Origin: Microvirga pudoricolor
GTDB lineage: Bacteria; Pseudomonadota; Alphaproteobacteria; Rhizobiales; Beijerinckiaceae
Assembly: GCF_016892705.1 (NCBI RefSeq)
Contig: NZ_JAFEMB010000009.1
Coordinates: 1-64,000 of the forward strand
Length of the DNA: 64,000 nt
Direction of reading: 5' to 3'
A model generated the notes under the pieces. That model had not been told where the DNA came from, did no database searches, and was given only the letters and a program-made list of their open reading frames with translations. The first letter of the stretch is position 1. Each line of letters opens with the position of its first letter. Positions 6,272 through 14,342 of this stretch are shown here, piece by piece. Both the position numbers and the translations under genes were made by a program.

Positions 6272-9052
6272 TCAGATCACGAAGAAGTCGGCTGCGGTCA
6301 TCTTGAGCTTCTTGGGCAAGGTGGCGATGAGGATCGCAGCCACCTTGCCCGATCCATCGGCATCGTAGGACAGGGTGCCCTTGGTCTTGTTGTAGATCAG
6401 GTAGTCGTTCTTGTCCTTGGCCTGCTCGCCAATGGTGAAGTACGCCGCCTTCAGCTTGCCAGCCTTGCCGAGCTTCTTGAAGATCGCGTTGTCGAGATGG
6501 ATCGTGTCGTCCCGCACATTGATGTCGAGGATCTTGTCGGCGTTGGTCTTCCGGTTCGGCTTGGTGTCGAACACGAAGATATCCTTCCCGGCATGGCCCT
6601 TGAGGGTATCGTTGCCGAGCCCGCCTGCCAGGGTATCACTGCCTCTGCCGCCGATGAGAACATCCCTGTTGCGCCCACCGACCAGCTTCACGCCGCTATC
6701 GGGAGCGGTCACGATCTCAACGGCTCGGTCGGTAATCTGAACGATGAAGCTCTTCTCGATGCTGGCGCCCATGCGATCCGTGGATTTGATTGTGACGCGA
6801 TGCGAGGCTGCCTGCTCGAAGTCGAGGGCATATCCGTTCGCCACCACGAGCTTGTTGCCTGCAAGAGAGAAGCGTCCACCCGCATTGTTGGTCAGGGTAT
6901 AGCTGAAGATCTCGCCCGCGTTGGTGTCCTGGGTCGAGAGCGTGCCGATGACGGTGCCAGTGACGGACAGTTCCTCGATACTCGCTCCGGTGAGGCCGAT
7001 ATCGGCCGGAGCCCGATTGGCGGCGGTTGCCTCCACCATGATGCCTGTCGTCGTAATCGAATCGCTGTTGCCGTCCGTCACCGAGATCGTAAAGCTGGTG
7101 GCCTCAACGGATCCAGCGACAGACGTGGGCCGATCCATGGGATCGAAGGTCACCGCCCGAAGCGCGGCTGTAAGCGCCTCCGGGGTGCCGGTGAGGGTCA
7201 GGGTGCCGGTTAGGGTGTCAAAGCTGCCCGTGACGCCCGCAGGGGCCTTCAGGCTGCCCTTGGCGGGGCTATCGGGGGTAATGGTCACGGTCAGTATGTC
7301 GCCATCGGCATCAGCAAGCGAGACATGGGCGAAGGGCAGTGCCCCATCGGTATCGCTGACCTTGGTGACCGAGGCGGGGGCGTCCAGGCTTGGAGCCTCG
7401 TTCGGCAGCTCCGTCCCATTGCTGTCAATGATGGTGGTAAAGCCCCGGCTCTTGAGCAAAGCCCGTTCCGCCTTGGTGAAGGCATCGGCGGTGAGGACAA
7501 TGCTTGCCGTCGATCCGACTACCGCATGGCTGAGCAGGGCCCAGAGCTTGCTGTCGAAGGTCAGGATCCCATCGCCGCCAAGGCTAATCGCCTCCCAGGC
7601 GACGAAGGTTTTGCCGCGCAGATCGTAGGTGCCGACCTCCAGCCTGAGTTCATCCACGCCCCCCTTTCCGTCAAAGCCGACAATTCCGGTCAGTCGCTCC
7701 ACATTGGCGATGACGATGTCTGCCCCTTCCGATCCGGTGATGGCTTCGATGCCGGTGAGGATCGCGGGCTGGGTCAGATCAAGCGTGCCGCCCATGGAAA
7801 CCAGCGTATCGAATCCACCTCCCCCCTGGATGCTGTCGCCAAGGCTCAAGCCGCCGTCCTCGACCTGGAGCCAATCGGCTCCGTCCCTGCCGGTGGCGAT
7901 GTCCTTGCCAGCCGTGAGAGCGGTTCCAGGCGTGTAATGCCGTTGGACGATGTTGGAGCCGCTCTCCAGCACTGCCATCCAGCCGCCATCGCCGGTGCTC
8001 TCGATGCAGGGCGTCGTGCCCGCTGGACCGATCCGCAGGTCCGCCGCATACAGGGCGTTGCCGTTGACATCGTATCGCTGCTGATAGGTGCCCTCATGGC
8101 CTACTTGCGAGGATTGCCACGTGACGATCCATCCGCCATCGTCCATCGCCGTGACGGTCGCCTGGGTTTGGCTGCCTGGGGTCGAGAGGTTGACGCGCTT
8201 ATCAGTCGTCCAGGTGCTCGTTCCATTGGACGCATAACGTTGCTGGTAGACATCGATGGAGCCGTCCGTGCCAAAGGACGACCATGTCACCACGTAACCG
8301 CCATCCTTGAGCGCCGTGACCTTGGGGTCGAACTGGTCCCGGTCGATGTCGCGGTTCACGCGGATGTCCGAGGATGAGGCAGGATTACCGAAGGCATCGT
8401 ATCGCTGGAGATAGACGTCATAGGACGATCCGGCTCCAGCCTGATTGAGGGACACCCAGGTCACCACCCATCCACCACCGGGCAGGGCCACGAGGTCGAT
8501 CTCGGCCTGATTGCCATCCGTGACGACGTTGACGGGGCGATCCGTGGCATAAAGGCGGGTGCCGTCGGCGGCAAACCGCTGCATGTAGAGGTCGCCCTGC
8601 TTGAGGGCATTGCCGCTGGCCCACCAGACCACGGCCCAGCCACCATCCGCGAGACGTTCGGTCCTGGCATCGAGGATCGGCTTATCGCTGGAGACATTGA
8701 CGGGAGCGCCGCTCTTGACGCTGCCATCTGGATTGAAGCGAATCTGGCGAAGGGTGGAGCCGGTGAGATAGGTGATGAGCCAGCCGCCGTCGCCCAAAGC
8801 GGTGACATCCTGCAGGATCTGGTCGCCTGGGGTGTCGCCCACATTGCCGAGGCGGTCATCCGTGAAGACCGGCTGGCCGGAGGCATTGAGCTTTTGGAAG
8901 AAGATGCCTTTGCCCGATCCGTCGCGGCCATCCGAGGACCAGGCGATGAGGGTGCTACCGTCCGTGAACCTGGCGATGTGAGGGCTTTCGGCCCGATGGG
9001 CGGTTGACGCATTCACGCGAACGTCTTCGCCAACCGTTAAGATTGTCGTCAT
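6272..9052 (-). CDS. RTX-type calcium-binding secreted protein with beta-propeller-like and cadherin-like repeats
   Basis: This 926-residue acidic protein has no Sec signal. Residues 20 to about 370 contain repeats of roughly 50 residues with a core like DGGWVVTW followed by Asp-containing turns and a YQQRYDANG-type ending, as in large extracellular Hyphomicrobiales proteins. The middle part has a cadherin-like segment (LADADGDILTVTITPD near residue 575) and an NRAP segment near residue 675. Near residues 790-830 lie glycine-Asp nonapeptides (GGRGSDTLAGGLGNDTL) that bind calcium. A hydrophobic C-terminal segment fits type I secretion. No type I transporter is encoded nearby, so a chromosomal one would have to serve. 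It is divergent from an XRE regulator. Adhesion or matrix function is inferred. Confidence 0.82.
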   Translation of the reverse strand: MTTILTVGEDVRVNASTAHRAESPHIARFTDGSTLIAWSSDGRDGSGKGIFFQKLNASGQPVFTDDRLGNVGDTPGDQILQDVTALGDGGWLITYLTGSTLRQIRFNPDGSVKSGAPVNVSSDKPILDARTERLADGGWAVVWWASGNALKQGDLYMQRFAADGTRLYATDRPVNVVTDGNQAEIDLVALPGGGWVVTWVSLNQAGAGSSYDVYLQRYDAFGNPASSSDIRVNRDIDRDQFDPKVTALKDGGYVVTWSSFGTDGSIDVYQQRYASNGTSTWTTDKRVNLSTPGSQTQATVTAMDDGGWIVTWQSSQVGHEGTYQQRYDVNGNALYAADLRIGPAGTTPCIESTGDGGWMAVLESGSNIVQRHYTPGTALTAGKDIATGRDGADWLQVEDGGLSLGDSIQGGGGFDTLVSMGGTLDLTQPAILTGIEAITGSEGADIVIANVERLTGIVGFDGKGGVDELRLEVGTYDLRGKTFVAWEAISLGGDGILTFDSKLWALLSHAVVGSTASIVLTADAFTKAERALLKSRGFTTIIDSNGTELPNEAPSLDAPASVTKVSDTDGALPFAHVSLADADGDILTVTITPDSPAKGSLKAPAGVTGSFDTLTGTLTLTGTPEALTAALRAVTFDPMDRPTSVAGSVEATSFTISVTDGNSDSITTTGIMVEATAANRAPADIGLTGASIEELSVTGTVIGTLSTQDTNAGEIFSYTLTNNAGGRFSLAGNKLVVANGYALDFEQAASHRVTIKSTDRMGASIEKSFIVQITDRAVEIVTAPDSGVKLVGGRNRDVLIGGRGSDTLAGGLGNDTLKGHAGKDIFVFDTKPNRKTNADKILDINVRDDTIHLDNAIFKKLGKAGKLKAAYFTIGEQAKDKNDYLIYNKTKGTLSYDADGSGKVAAILIATLPKKLKMTAADFFVI

Positions 9053-9100
9053 GGAAAATCCTTCTGCCGGAGAGGCTTAGGTTCTGAAAGCTATAATATG

Positions 9101-9114
9101 TCGAATATATTCGA
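9101..9114. promoter_or_regulatory. Palindromic candidate operator between RTX gene and XRE gene
   Basis: TCGAATATATTCGA is a perfect 14-bp palindrome in the 89-bp divergent intergenic region, upstream of both starts. It is a natural candidate for binding by the XRE protein encoded beside it. No experiment or known consensus supports this. Confidence 0.45.
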
Positions 9115-9141
9115 TGGTTTAAATAGAGGCAAGCTGGTTGC

Positions 9142-9414
9142 TTGCCGCCCATGGATGGGCGGGCGCGTGTCGCGTGGAATCTTCGGCGGATCAGGGTCGA
9201 ACGTGAGGTTTCTCAGGAAAATCTCGCGGTCGATGCTGACGTTGACCGCACGACAATCAGCGGGATCGAGCGCGAGGACTTCAATCCATCTATCGATCTG
9301 TTGGACCGACTTGCCGAGGCTCTGTCGATAGATATTTCCGAATTCCTACTGCCGCTACCGGCGAATGCTGGAGATCTCAAACCGCTAAAGAGCGGTCGCA
9401 GGCCAAAACGCTAG
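9142..9414 (+). CDS. XRE-family HTH transcriptional regulator
   Basis: The 90-residue protein consists almost entirely of a Cro/CI-type helix-turn-helix (about residues 9-68). It has the usual order: a start helix with RVAWNLRRIR, SQENLA..A.VDRTTISGIE for the turn and recognition helix, and an LLDRLAEALSI ending. A basic Pro/Arg tail follows. Such single-domain proteins act as repressors, often autoregulating. The gene is divergent from the RTX gene, with a 14-bp palindrome between, and lies 31 bp before a HhH-GPD-like gene in the same direction. It may control either neighbour. Confidence 0.85.
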   Translation: MPPMDGRARVAWNLRRIRVEREVSQENLAVDADVDRTTISGIEREDFNPSIDLLDRLAEALSIDISEFLLPLPANAGDLKPLKSGRRPKR

Positions 9415-9445
9415 GCATAATCCGCGTCGATATTGACACGCCCTA

Positions 9446-10513
9446 TTGCGCGCGGGGTACGCCCTTTCAAATTGGCGTAAAACAACGGTCTGGCGAGTGG
9501 GCAAGAGTGAAGGGCAGGCATGGAGGCACTTCGAGACGGTCACCCGCCCGACTCTGATCCTGGCCCCATCAAGCTTTCTGGATGACATCGCCGCCAGCTT
9601 ATCGAATGCAGGCATTCAGGAGGCGGTCGCTCGTCGAGACAGCGGACCGATCTTCGATTGGCTGATGAGCCTGTTCCAGCTCCAGGGTATCTCGGATGCG
9701 GTGGCGTTTGCCTACGCTGCCGAACGCGGATCGGTACGCTGGCACGAAATCGAGACTGCCCTGTTCGATGAACCCGAGTGCTGGCGTCTGACGAGCTACT
9801 GGCACTTCCACCGCTGCCGCTTCGAGAAATCGGCCTGGACCTGCTCGGAACCGCATCTGCTTCATCGCTGTACCTTGCCCCGACATCCCTTGCGGAACGG
9901 GCGTTTGAACCAAGCCGCCTACAGCTTGTTCCTGTTCATCCGCGATATCTGCGATAGCGATCTTATTGGTTGGATTGATCACCGGCTGGAGAGAGCGGAC
10001 ATCGGACCGGGACAGCCCGGCCGTGCGGAAGCGATGCGCAACGCGCTGCTCCATCCCATGAGCCACATCTTCGGCGTGTCGTACAAGGTGCTGTCGATGA
10101 CCCTGGCCGATCTGCTGCTCTGCGGAGATCCGAGCCGGGAGCGGTGGGTGACCACAGGAACCCACATGATCGCAGTGGACACCCTGGTGCATAACTTCTT
10201 GCATAGGACGGGCGTGCTGCATCGCTTCGATGCCCTGCATGAGTTCGGACCCGATTGTTATGGCCCAAGGGGCTGCGCCGGTCTCATCAAACAACTGGCC
10301 GAGCGGATCGATGCCCGAGCCTTCAACCCGTCCTTCCCAAAGGTGTTTCCACGCTTCGTCCAATCTGCACTGTGGCGTTTCTGCGCGGGGAATGGCCTCG
10401 ACATCTGCAACGGCAACCGGATCGATGACACGGTCCGCTGCCGGAACATCCATTGCCCGGCTCATCAGACCTGCGACCGTCTCGCCTTGAGAATAGAGCA
10501 AAACCGGGCCTGA
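9446..10513 (+). CDS. Uncharacterised protein with HhH-GPD (endonuclease III)-like features
   Basis: The frame is open from a TTG at 9446; the true start could be this or a later GTG at 9497. The protein, up to 355 residues, is not assigned to a named family with certainty. Around residues 212-255 it shows HIFGVSYKVLSMTL, then an AVDTLVHNFLHRTG segment. This recalls the GVG-x-K and VDTHV-x-R pattern that carries the catalytic Lys and Asp in HhH-GPD DNA glycosylases. The C-terminus has four cysteines (about residues 322-346: DIC, VRC, IHC, QTC) that could bind a metal or Fe-S cluster, though the spacing is not that of endonuclease III. A base-excision role is inferred. It follows the XRE gene by 31 bp. 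Confidence 0.6.
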   Translation: MRAGYALSNWRKTTVWRVGKSEGQAWRHFETVTRPTLILAPSSFLDDIAASLSNAGIQEAVARRDSGPIFDWLMSLFQLQGISDAVAFAYAAERGSVRWHEIETALFDEPECWRLTSYWHFHRCRFEKSAWTCSEPHLLHRCTLPRHPLRNGRLNQAAYSLFLFIRDICDSDLIGWIDHRLERADIGPGQPGRAEAMRNALLHPMSHIFGVSYKVLSMTLADLLLCGDPSRERWVTTGTHMIAVDTLVHNFLHRTGVLHRFDALHEFGPDCYGPRGCAGLIKQLAERIDARAFNPSFPKVFPRFVQSALWRFCAGNGLDICNGNRIDDTVRCRNIHCPAHQTCDRLALRIEQNRA

Positions 10514-10539
10514 AGCCCTTGTTGCACGCCAAGCTTGAC

Positions 10540-10559
10540 TATAGGCTTATAATCCTATA
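10540..10559. promoter_or_regulatory. Inverted repeat with TATAAT core
   Basis: TATAGG and CCTATA flank an 8-base AT core containing TATAAT (10548-10553). The repeat sits immediately before the start of a 42-codon ORF and could be a promoter -10 element covered by an operator. No clear -35 box at normal spacing is seen. Confidence 0.35.
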
Positions 10560-10687
10560 TGATGAGGCCCATCAGGGCAGTCACGCCCTGGTTTGATGAA
10601 ACCCATGAGGTCGATCATGACACCCCATTCAAGGCCGCTTTGGCCATGGCAAATACGCCTGATGGCACTGCCGCAAACATCATCTGA
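10559..10687 (+). CDS. Small 42-residue ORF (possible leader peptide)
   Basis: ATG ATG opens a short frame of 42 codons ending in TGA at 10685-10687. The product is hydrophilic with an acidic centre (FDETHEVDHD) and an Ala-rich end. No obvious ribosome binding site precedes it. An inverted repeat containing TATAAT lies directly upstream, so a leaderless message is possible. A strong hairpin follows 12 bases after the stop and the next gene starts right after that, an arrangement seen for leader peptides. It may equally be a chance frame. Confidence 0.3.
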   Translation: MMRPIRAVTPWFDETHEVDHDTPFKAALAMANTPDGTAANII

Positions 10688-10698
10688 ACCATCGACAC

Positions 10699-10724
10699 GG
10701 GGGCCTCTGGCCCCCTTCGCTTTT
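10699..10724 (+). terminator. Hairpin between the 42-codon ORF and the 197-residue gene
   Basis: GGGGGCC (10699-10705) and GGCCCCC (10709-10715) form a 7-bp perfect stem with a three-base loop, followed by ttcgctttt. It ends 13 bases before the start at 10738, so it may terminate or attenuate transcription into the downstream gene. Confidence 0.6.
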
Positions 10725-10737
10725 GATGGAGGGCCTG

Positions 10738-11331
10738 ATGGTCGATAAGCCCATCGAGGATAAAGCTGCTGCCGCTACCCTGATCGTGTTCGGGCTGGAT
10801 GAGACCGGCAAGCCTCATGCCTCCTGGTTCGATGAGGCCGATGCGCCGCTGGCCGAGAAAGCCGCAGGGCTCATGAAAATGAAGATCCTGCGGCTTTCCA
10901 CCGACGAGCAGAAGAAGCTCGCGGGTCGGTTGCCGCAAGGCCGGGTGTTCGAGAGCGGCAAGGCTTTCGTGCCCTTCGTCAACCGGACGCTCTATGCGCA
11001 GCTGGCCGCGATGGGCGGTGAAGTGCCTGAGATCGATCCGGCCCTGATCGAGGCCGCGCTCAATGCCGACGCGGCCAAGACAAGCAAAGGCGGGGGCAAG
11101 GCGACGACGCCAGAGGGGCCGAAGGCGGATGCCGGGTCTTGGGCCTACCTCGCGGTGGGCAGCATCGTGCTCGCCAACGAGACGCCGGGAGAAGGCTGGT
11201 ACGAGGCCATCATCAAGGAGGTGAAGGTCGAAGGGCTGTATCTGCTTGCATGGCGGGACTGGCCGCATGAAGCCGCCTTCGTGCGCAAAGCCCCGCACAT
11301 TGCCCTGCTGCACCCGGCCAACAGCAAGTAA
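10738..11331 (+). CDS. Uncharacterised 197-residue protein
   Basis: The ATG at 10738 is chosen because GGAGGG precedes it by four bases; an in-frame ATG at 10726 is possible. The N-terminal 95 residues are acidic and helical. A Gly/Lys/Thr-rich linker follows near residues 117-134, then a compact C-terminal part of about 60 residues (SWAYLAVGSIVLANE, then a YLLAWRDWP segment) that looks like a small beta-barrel of the SH3 or Tudor kind. Similar proteins occur beside DUF3768 genes in related bacteria as far as I recall, but I cannot name a family. It is followed 156 bp later by DUF3768. Confidence 0.6.
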   Translation: MVDKPIEDKAAAATLIVFGLDETGKPHASWFDEADAPLAEKAAGLMKMKILRLSTDEQKKLAGRLPQGRVFESGKAFVPFVNRTLYAQLAAMGGEVPEIDPALIEAALNADAAKTSKGGGKATTPEGPKADAGSWAYLAVGSIVLANETPGEGWYEAIIKEVKVEGLYLLAWRDWPHEAAFVRKAPHIALLHPANSK

Positions 11332-11487
11332 CCCAAAAGCGAGCCCTCAGGGCAGAACAATCGCGCCCTGAGGGTCACCTGCCGCCGCCTCGTCAAAGCC
11401 GCCCTGCGGCCCTGCCAGCGGCCTTAACGCCACGCTTGGCGCACTGGGCGGGCCAATCACCAGCACACCAACATTGGAAAACGCATC

Positions 11488-11829
11488 ATGACTCAGATCG
11501 ATAGCCAAACGGACACCCGTGTTCGTGACTTGAACGATAGACTCCGCCAACATCGCATTGGAGGGCGGGTTGTCATGACACGCGGTGTCGCCGCCCTCGA
11601 ACCGCATATGATTCACAAGATCAATCAGGCGGTACGGGCATTTGATGCATTCACGCCCGACAACGATCCCTATGGCGAACATGACTTCGGCTCACTCACC
11701 GTCGAGGGTCATGTGGTGATGTTCAAGATCGACGCTTACGATCTCGACCTGCAATATGCCTCGCCCGATCCCACGGATCCGAACGTCACCTGCCGCGTCA
11801 TGACTCTCATGCTCGCTGAGGAGTATTGA
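11488..11829 (+). CDS. DUF3768-domain protein, complete copy
   Basis: This 113-residue soluble protein matches the DUF3768 pattern: an RIGGRVVMTRGVAAL segment near residue 23, then a [19 protein letters not shown] core near residues 67-85, and ending TLMLAEEY. The family is common on plasmids and islands of Alphaproteobacteria and has no known function. Its last 148 bp are 130/148 identical to 17592-17739 right after dnaE2, so full and truncated copies flank the imuA-imuB-dnaE2 cassette. Confidence 0.85.
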   Translation: MTQIDSQTDTRVRDLNDRLRQHRIGGRVVMTRGVAALEPHMIHKINQAVRAFDAFTPDNDPYGEHDFGSLTVEGHVVMFKIDAYDLDLQYASPDPTDPNVTCRVMTLMLAEEY

Positions 11830-12129
11830 TGGCCCGGATAAAGACTATCTCCGCGCATCTCAAGTATCCTAACTGCAATCTTTGGTGGAGCTATACGATA
11901 AGAGCTTACTAATAAGACTAAACTCGTGGCGTTTATTTTTCCGATTACTGCATCGTTATAAAATATAAATCTCCCTATCCACAGGCGAAGGGTAAGACTT
12001 AGTTTAACTAAATCAAGTCTTTAGAGCCCCCTTTTCCACAATCAGACAGACATGATGGCGGCTGTTTGACTCTGCGGCAACTGAGAACATAATAGGAACA
12101 TCCGCAGCAGCGAACGATCAGGGCAAGGT
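11830..12129. other. 300-bp intergenic region upstream of imuA
   Basis: This AT-rich stretch has no convincing ORF. It carries the LexA box at 12085-12099 near its right end and is otherwise unremarkable. The drop in GC relative to both neighbours suggests a junction between modules. Confidence 0.6.
12085..12099. promoter_or_regulatory. LexA (SOS) box upstream of imuA
   Basis: GAAC-ATAATAG-GAAC matches exactly the alphaproteobacterial LexA consensus of two GAAC (or GTTC) repeats separated by seven bases. It ends 30 bp before the imuA start, the expected place for repression of the mutagenesis cassette. DNA damage would relieve it. Confidence 0.88.
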
Positions 12130-12885
12130 ATGGGCCATACCGGGCGACAACATATCCTTGCCGATCTCCGCCAGCAAATTGACCGGCACGGTGGCGCGAC
12201 TAAGACCAGGGCGATACTCGCCTTCGATGTTCCCGTGCTCGATGATCATCTGCCGGGTGCGGGGCTCGCACGCGGTGCCCTGCATGAAGTGTTGGAGAGC
12301 GGAGCCGCTGCGGAATTCGCGGGCGCGTCAACGCTCTTCGTGGCGGGGATCGCGGCGCGTCTTGGGGGCCCTGTGCTTTGGTGCCTCAACAGACGTGATC
12401 TCTTTGCCCCCAGCCTTGCCAGCGTCGGCTTGCACCCTGACCGCGTCGTGTATGCCGAGACCTTTCGTGAGAGTGATGTTCTTCCCGTCGTGGAAGAGGG
12501 CTTGCATGCGAAGGGACTCGCCGCCGTCGTCGGTGAAGCGACACGGGTCAGCCTGATCGCATCGCGGCGTCTTCAATTAGCCGCCGAGGAATCCGGTGTC
12601 ACCGCCCTAATCATCCGCCGTTGGTGGAATGTGAGGGAGAAAGACCTCACCGCCTTGCCGACCGCCGCCGTCACGCGCTGGCGGATCTCACCGTTCACAT
12701 CTCATGCACCACCGGCTCCGGGTTTGGGTCGAGCAAGATGGCAGGTCGAACTCCTGCGTTGCCGTGGCGGGGAACCGCGCTCCTGGGTTGTCGAGGCATG
12801 TGATGCGACGGGCCGTCTCTCTCTACCTTCCGAACTGGCCGACCGACCGCATCAGACGAAAGCGCGGAGGGCCGCCGCGCGATGA
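12130..12885 (+). CDS. imuA: ImuA, RecA-like accessory factor of damage-induced mutagenesis
   Basis: This 251-residue ImuA family protein is related to RecA and SulA. It works with ImuB and DnaE2 in translesion synthesis across DNA lesions. The N-terminal region contains the family block LPGAGLARGALHEVLESG near residues 40-57. The RecA-like core (SLASVGLHPDRVVYAE near 94-110 and a SRRLQLAAEESG segment near 145-156) and the RWRISP-containing end are typical. An AGGGCAAGG sequence just before the ATG supports the start. A LexA box precedes the gene, and its last 83 bp overlap the start of imuB, so the three genes form one SOS operon. Confidence 0.9.
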   Translation: MGHTGRQHILADLRQQIDRHGGATKTRAILAFDVPVLDDHLPGAGLARGALHEVLESGAAAEFAGASTLFVAGIAARLGGPVLWCLNRRDLFAPSLASVGLHPDRVVYAETFRESDVLPVVEEGLHAKGLAAVVGEATRVSLIASRRLQLAAEESGVTALIIRRWWNVREKDLTALPTAAVTRWRISPFTSHAPPAPGLGRARWQVELLRCRGGEPRSWVVEACDATGRLSLPSELADRPHQTKARRAAAR

Positions 12886-14305
12886 GCCGATGGTGACGGT
12901 AAGCATGGCCGGCTCGCGGCGTATCCTGGCATCCGTCTGCCCTTCGGCGCACAAGAGTGGGCTTCGTCCCGGCATGGCGTTGGCAAAGGCTCAGGCGCAA
13001 ATTCCGCAGCTGCACGTTTTCGATGCGACGCCCGATGAGGATGAGGCCGCGTTGCGAGAGCTTGCCCGCTGGGCAATCCGGTACTCCCCCGTGGTGGCCC
13101 TCGATCCTCCCGATGGATTGTGGATCGATATTGCGGGCGCTGCTCATCTGTTCGGCGGTGAAGAGAAGTTGCTGTCGGATCTGACAAGTCGTCTCACAAG
13201 CCGGGGCTTTTCCGCCTTGGCCGCCGTCGCGGATGCTCCCGGCACCGCATGGGCCGTAGCGCGCTATGGCACCGAGATGATTGTACCCACGGGCCGTGCC
13301 GTCGATGCGATTGCGAGCCTTCCGGTTCACGCCCTGCGTTTAAGCCCAGATGTTCCCGCAGCCATGCATCGTTTAGGAATCGACCGCATTGGGCAACTGG
13401 CGGCGATGCCCCGCGCGCCCATGGTGCGCCGCTTCGGCAAGGAAACCGCCTTGAGGCTCGATCAGGCCATGGGTCATGCCTTCGAGCCGATCACGCCCCT
13501 CATCCCCGAGGAGACACCGTTGGCGGCCCTCGCTTTCGCAGAATCCATCGCACGCCTGGACGACATCAAGCACGTTCTGCACCGTCTCTCTAAAACGCTT
13601 TGCGCGGATTTGGCGAAGCGCGGCGAAGGCGTTCGCCGCCTCGATCTCGTCTTCCGCCGCGTCGATCAGAAAGGGGCGGCGTTGCGGATCGGAACCGCCA
13701 AGGCGACCCGCGACCACGCTCATCTGGCAAAGCTGTTCCATGATCAGCTTGAGACGGTCGATCCAGGCTTTGGCATCGAGGAGATCGTTCTGATCGCCAG
13801 CCGCGTCGAGGCCATGGTTGAGATGCAGATGATGGCTCAAGGCATTGCGGATAGTGGTGCATCCGACATCGATCTCAGCCGTCTCGTGGATCGCCTCGCC
13901 TCACGACTCGGCGCGGAGCATGTCTATCGTCTCGTGCCCGCTCAATCGCATGTGCCCGAACGCATGACCCGACGCGTCCCGGCTCTGGCGCCGCCGAGGG
14001 GTGAGACATGGCCCCGGAACCTGCCGAGACCGACCCGTCTGCTCGATCCACCGGAATCCATCCGAGCAACGGCGCTTTTGCCGGATCATCCCCCCGTGAT
14101 GTTCATCTGGCGCAAGGTTCGCCATCAGGTCGATAAGGCCGATGGGCCGGAGCGGATCGCGCCGGAATGGTGGCAGGGTGACAAGGACGGCCCCTCGCGG
14201 GATTACTACCGCGTCGAGACGGATCAAGGCGGGCGCTTCTGGATCTTCCGCGACGCACCAATGGATGAAGGCGGGCGTTGGTGGATGCATGGGTTCTTCG
14301 GTTGA
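12803..14305 (+). CDS. imuB: ImuB, Y-family polymerase-like protein
   Basis: ImuB is a Y-family polymerase relative that lost catalytic activity and recruits DnaE2 to the sliding clamp in the mutasome. The ATG at 12803 (GTG at 12800 also possible) begins a 500-residue product. The first motif reads SLYLPNWPTDR, where active polymerases carry the first catalytic Asp; here it is missing, as known for ImuB. The palm region contains SPVVALDPPDGLWIDIAGAAHLFGG (in two pieces, residues 94-118), followed by helix-hairpin-helix and little-finger parts. It overlaps imuA by 83 bp and ends 37 bp before dnaE2. Length is usual for the family. Confidence 0.92.
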   Translation: MRRAVSLYLPNWPTDRIRRKRGGPPRDEPMVTVSMAGSRRILASVCPSAHKSGLRPGMALAKAQAQIPQLHVFDATPDEDEAALRELARWAIRYSPVVALDPPDGLWIDIAGAAHLFGGEEKLLSDLTSRLTSRGFSALAAVADAPGTAWAVARYGTEMIVPTGRAVDAIASLPVHALRLSPDVPAAMHRLGIDRIGQLAAMPRAPMVRRFGKETALRLDQAMGHAFEPITPLIPEETPLAALAFAESIARLDDIKHVLHRLSKTLCADLAKRGEGVRRLDLVFRRVDQKGAALRIGTAKATRDHAHLAKLFHDQLETVDPGFGIEEIVLIASRVEAMVEMQMMAQGIADSGASDIDLSRLVDRLASRLGAEHVYRLVPAQSHVPERMTRRVPALAPPRGETWPRNLPRPTRLLDPPESIRATALLPDHPPVMFIWRKVRHQVDKADGPERIAPEWWQGDKDGPSRDYYRVETDQGGRFWIFRDAPMDEGGRWWMHGFFG

Positions 14306-14342
14306 GCGAAGGCATTTGGACTGAACGAAAGCATTTGCGCTG

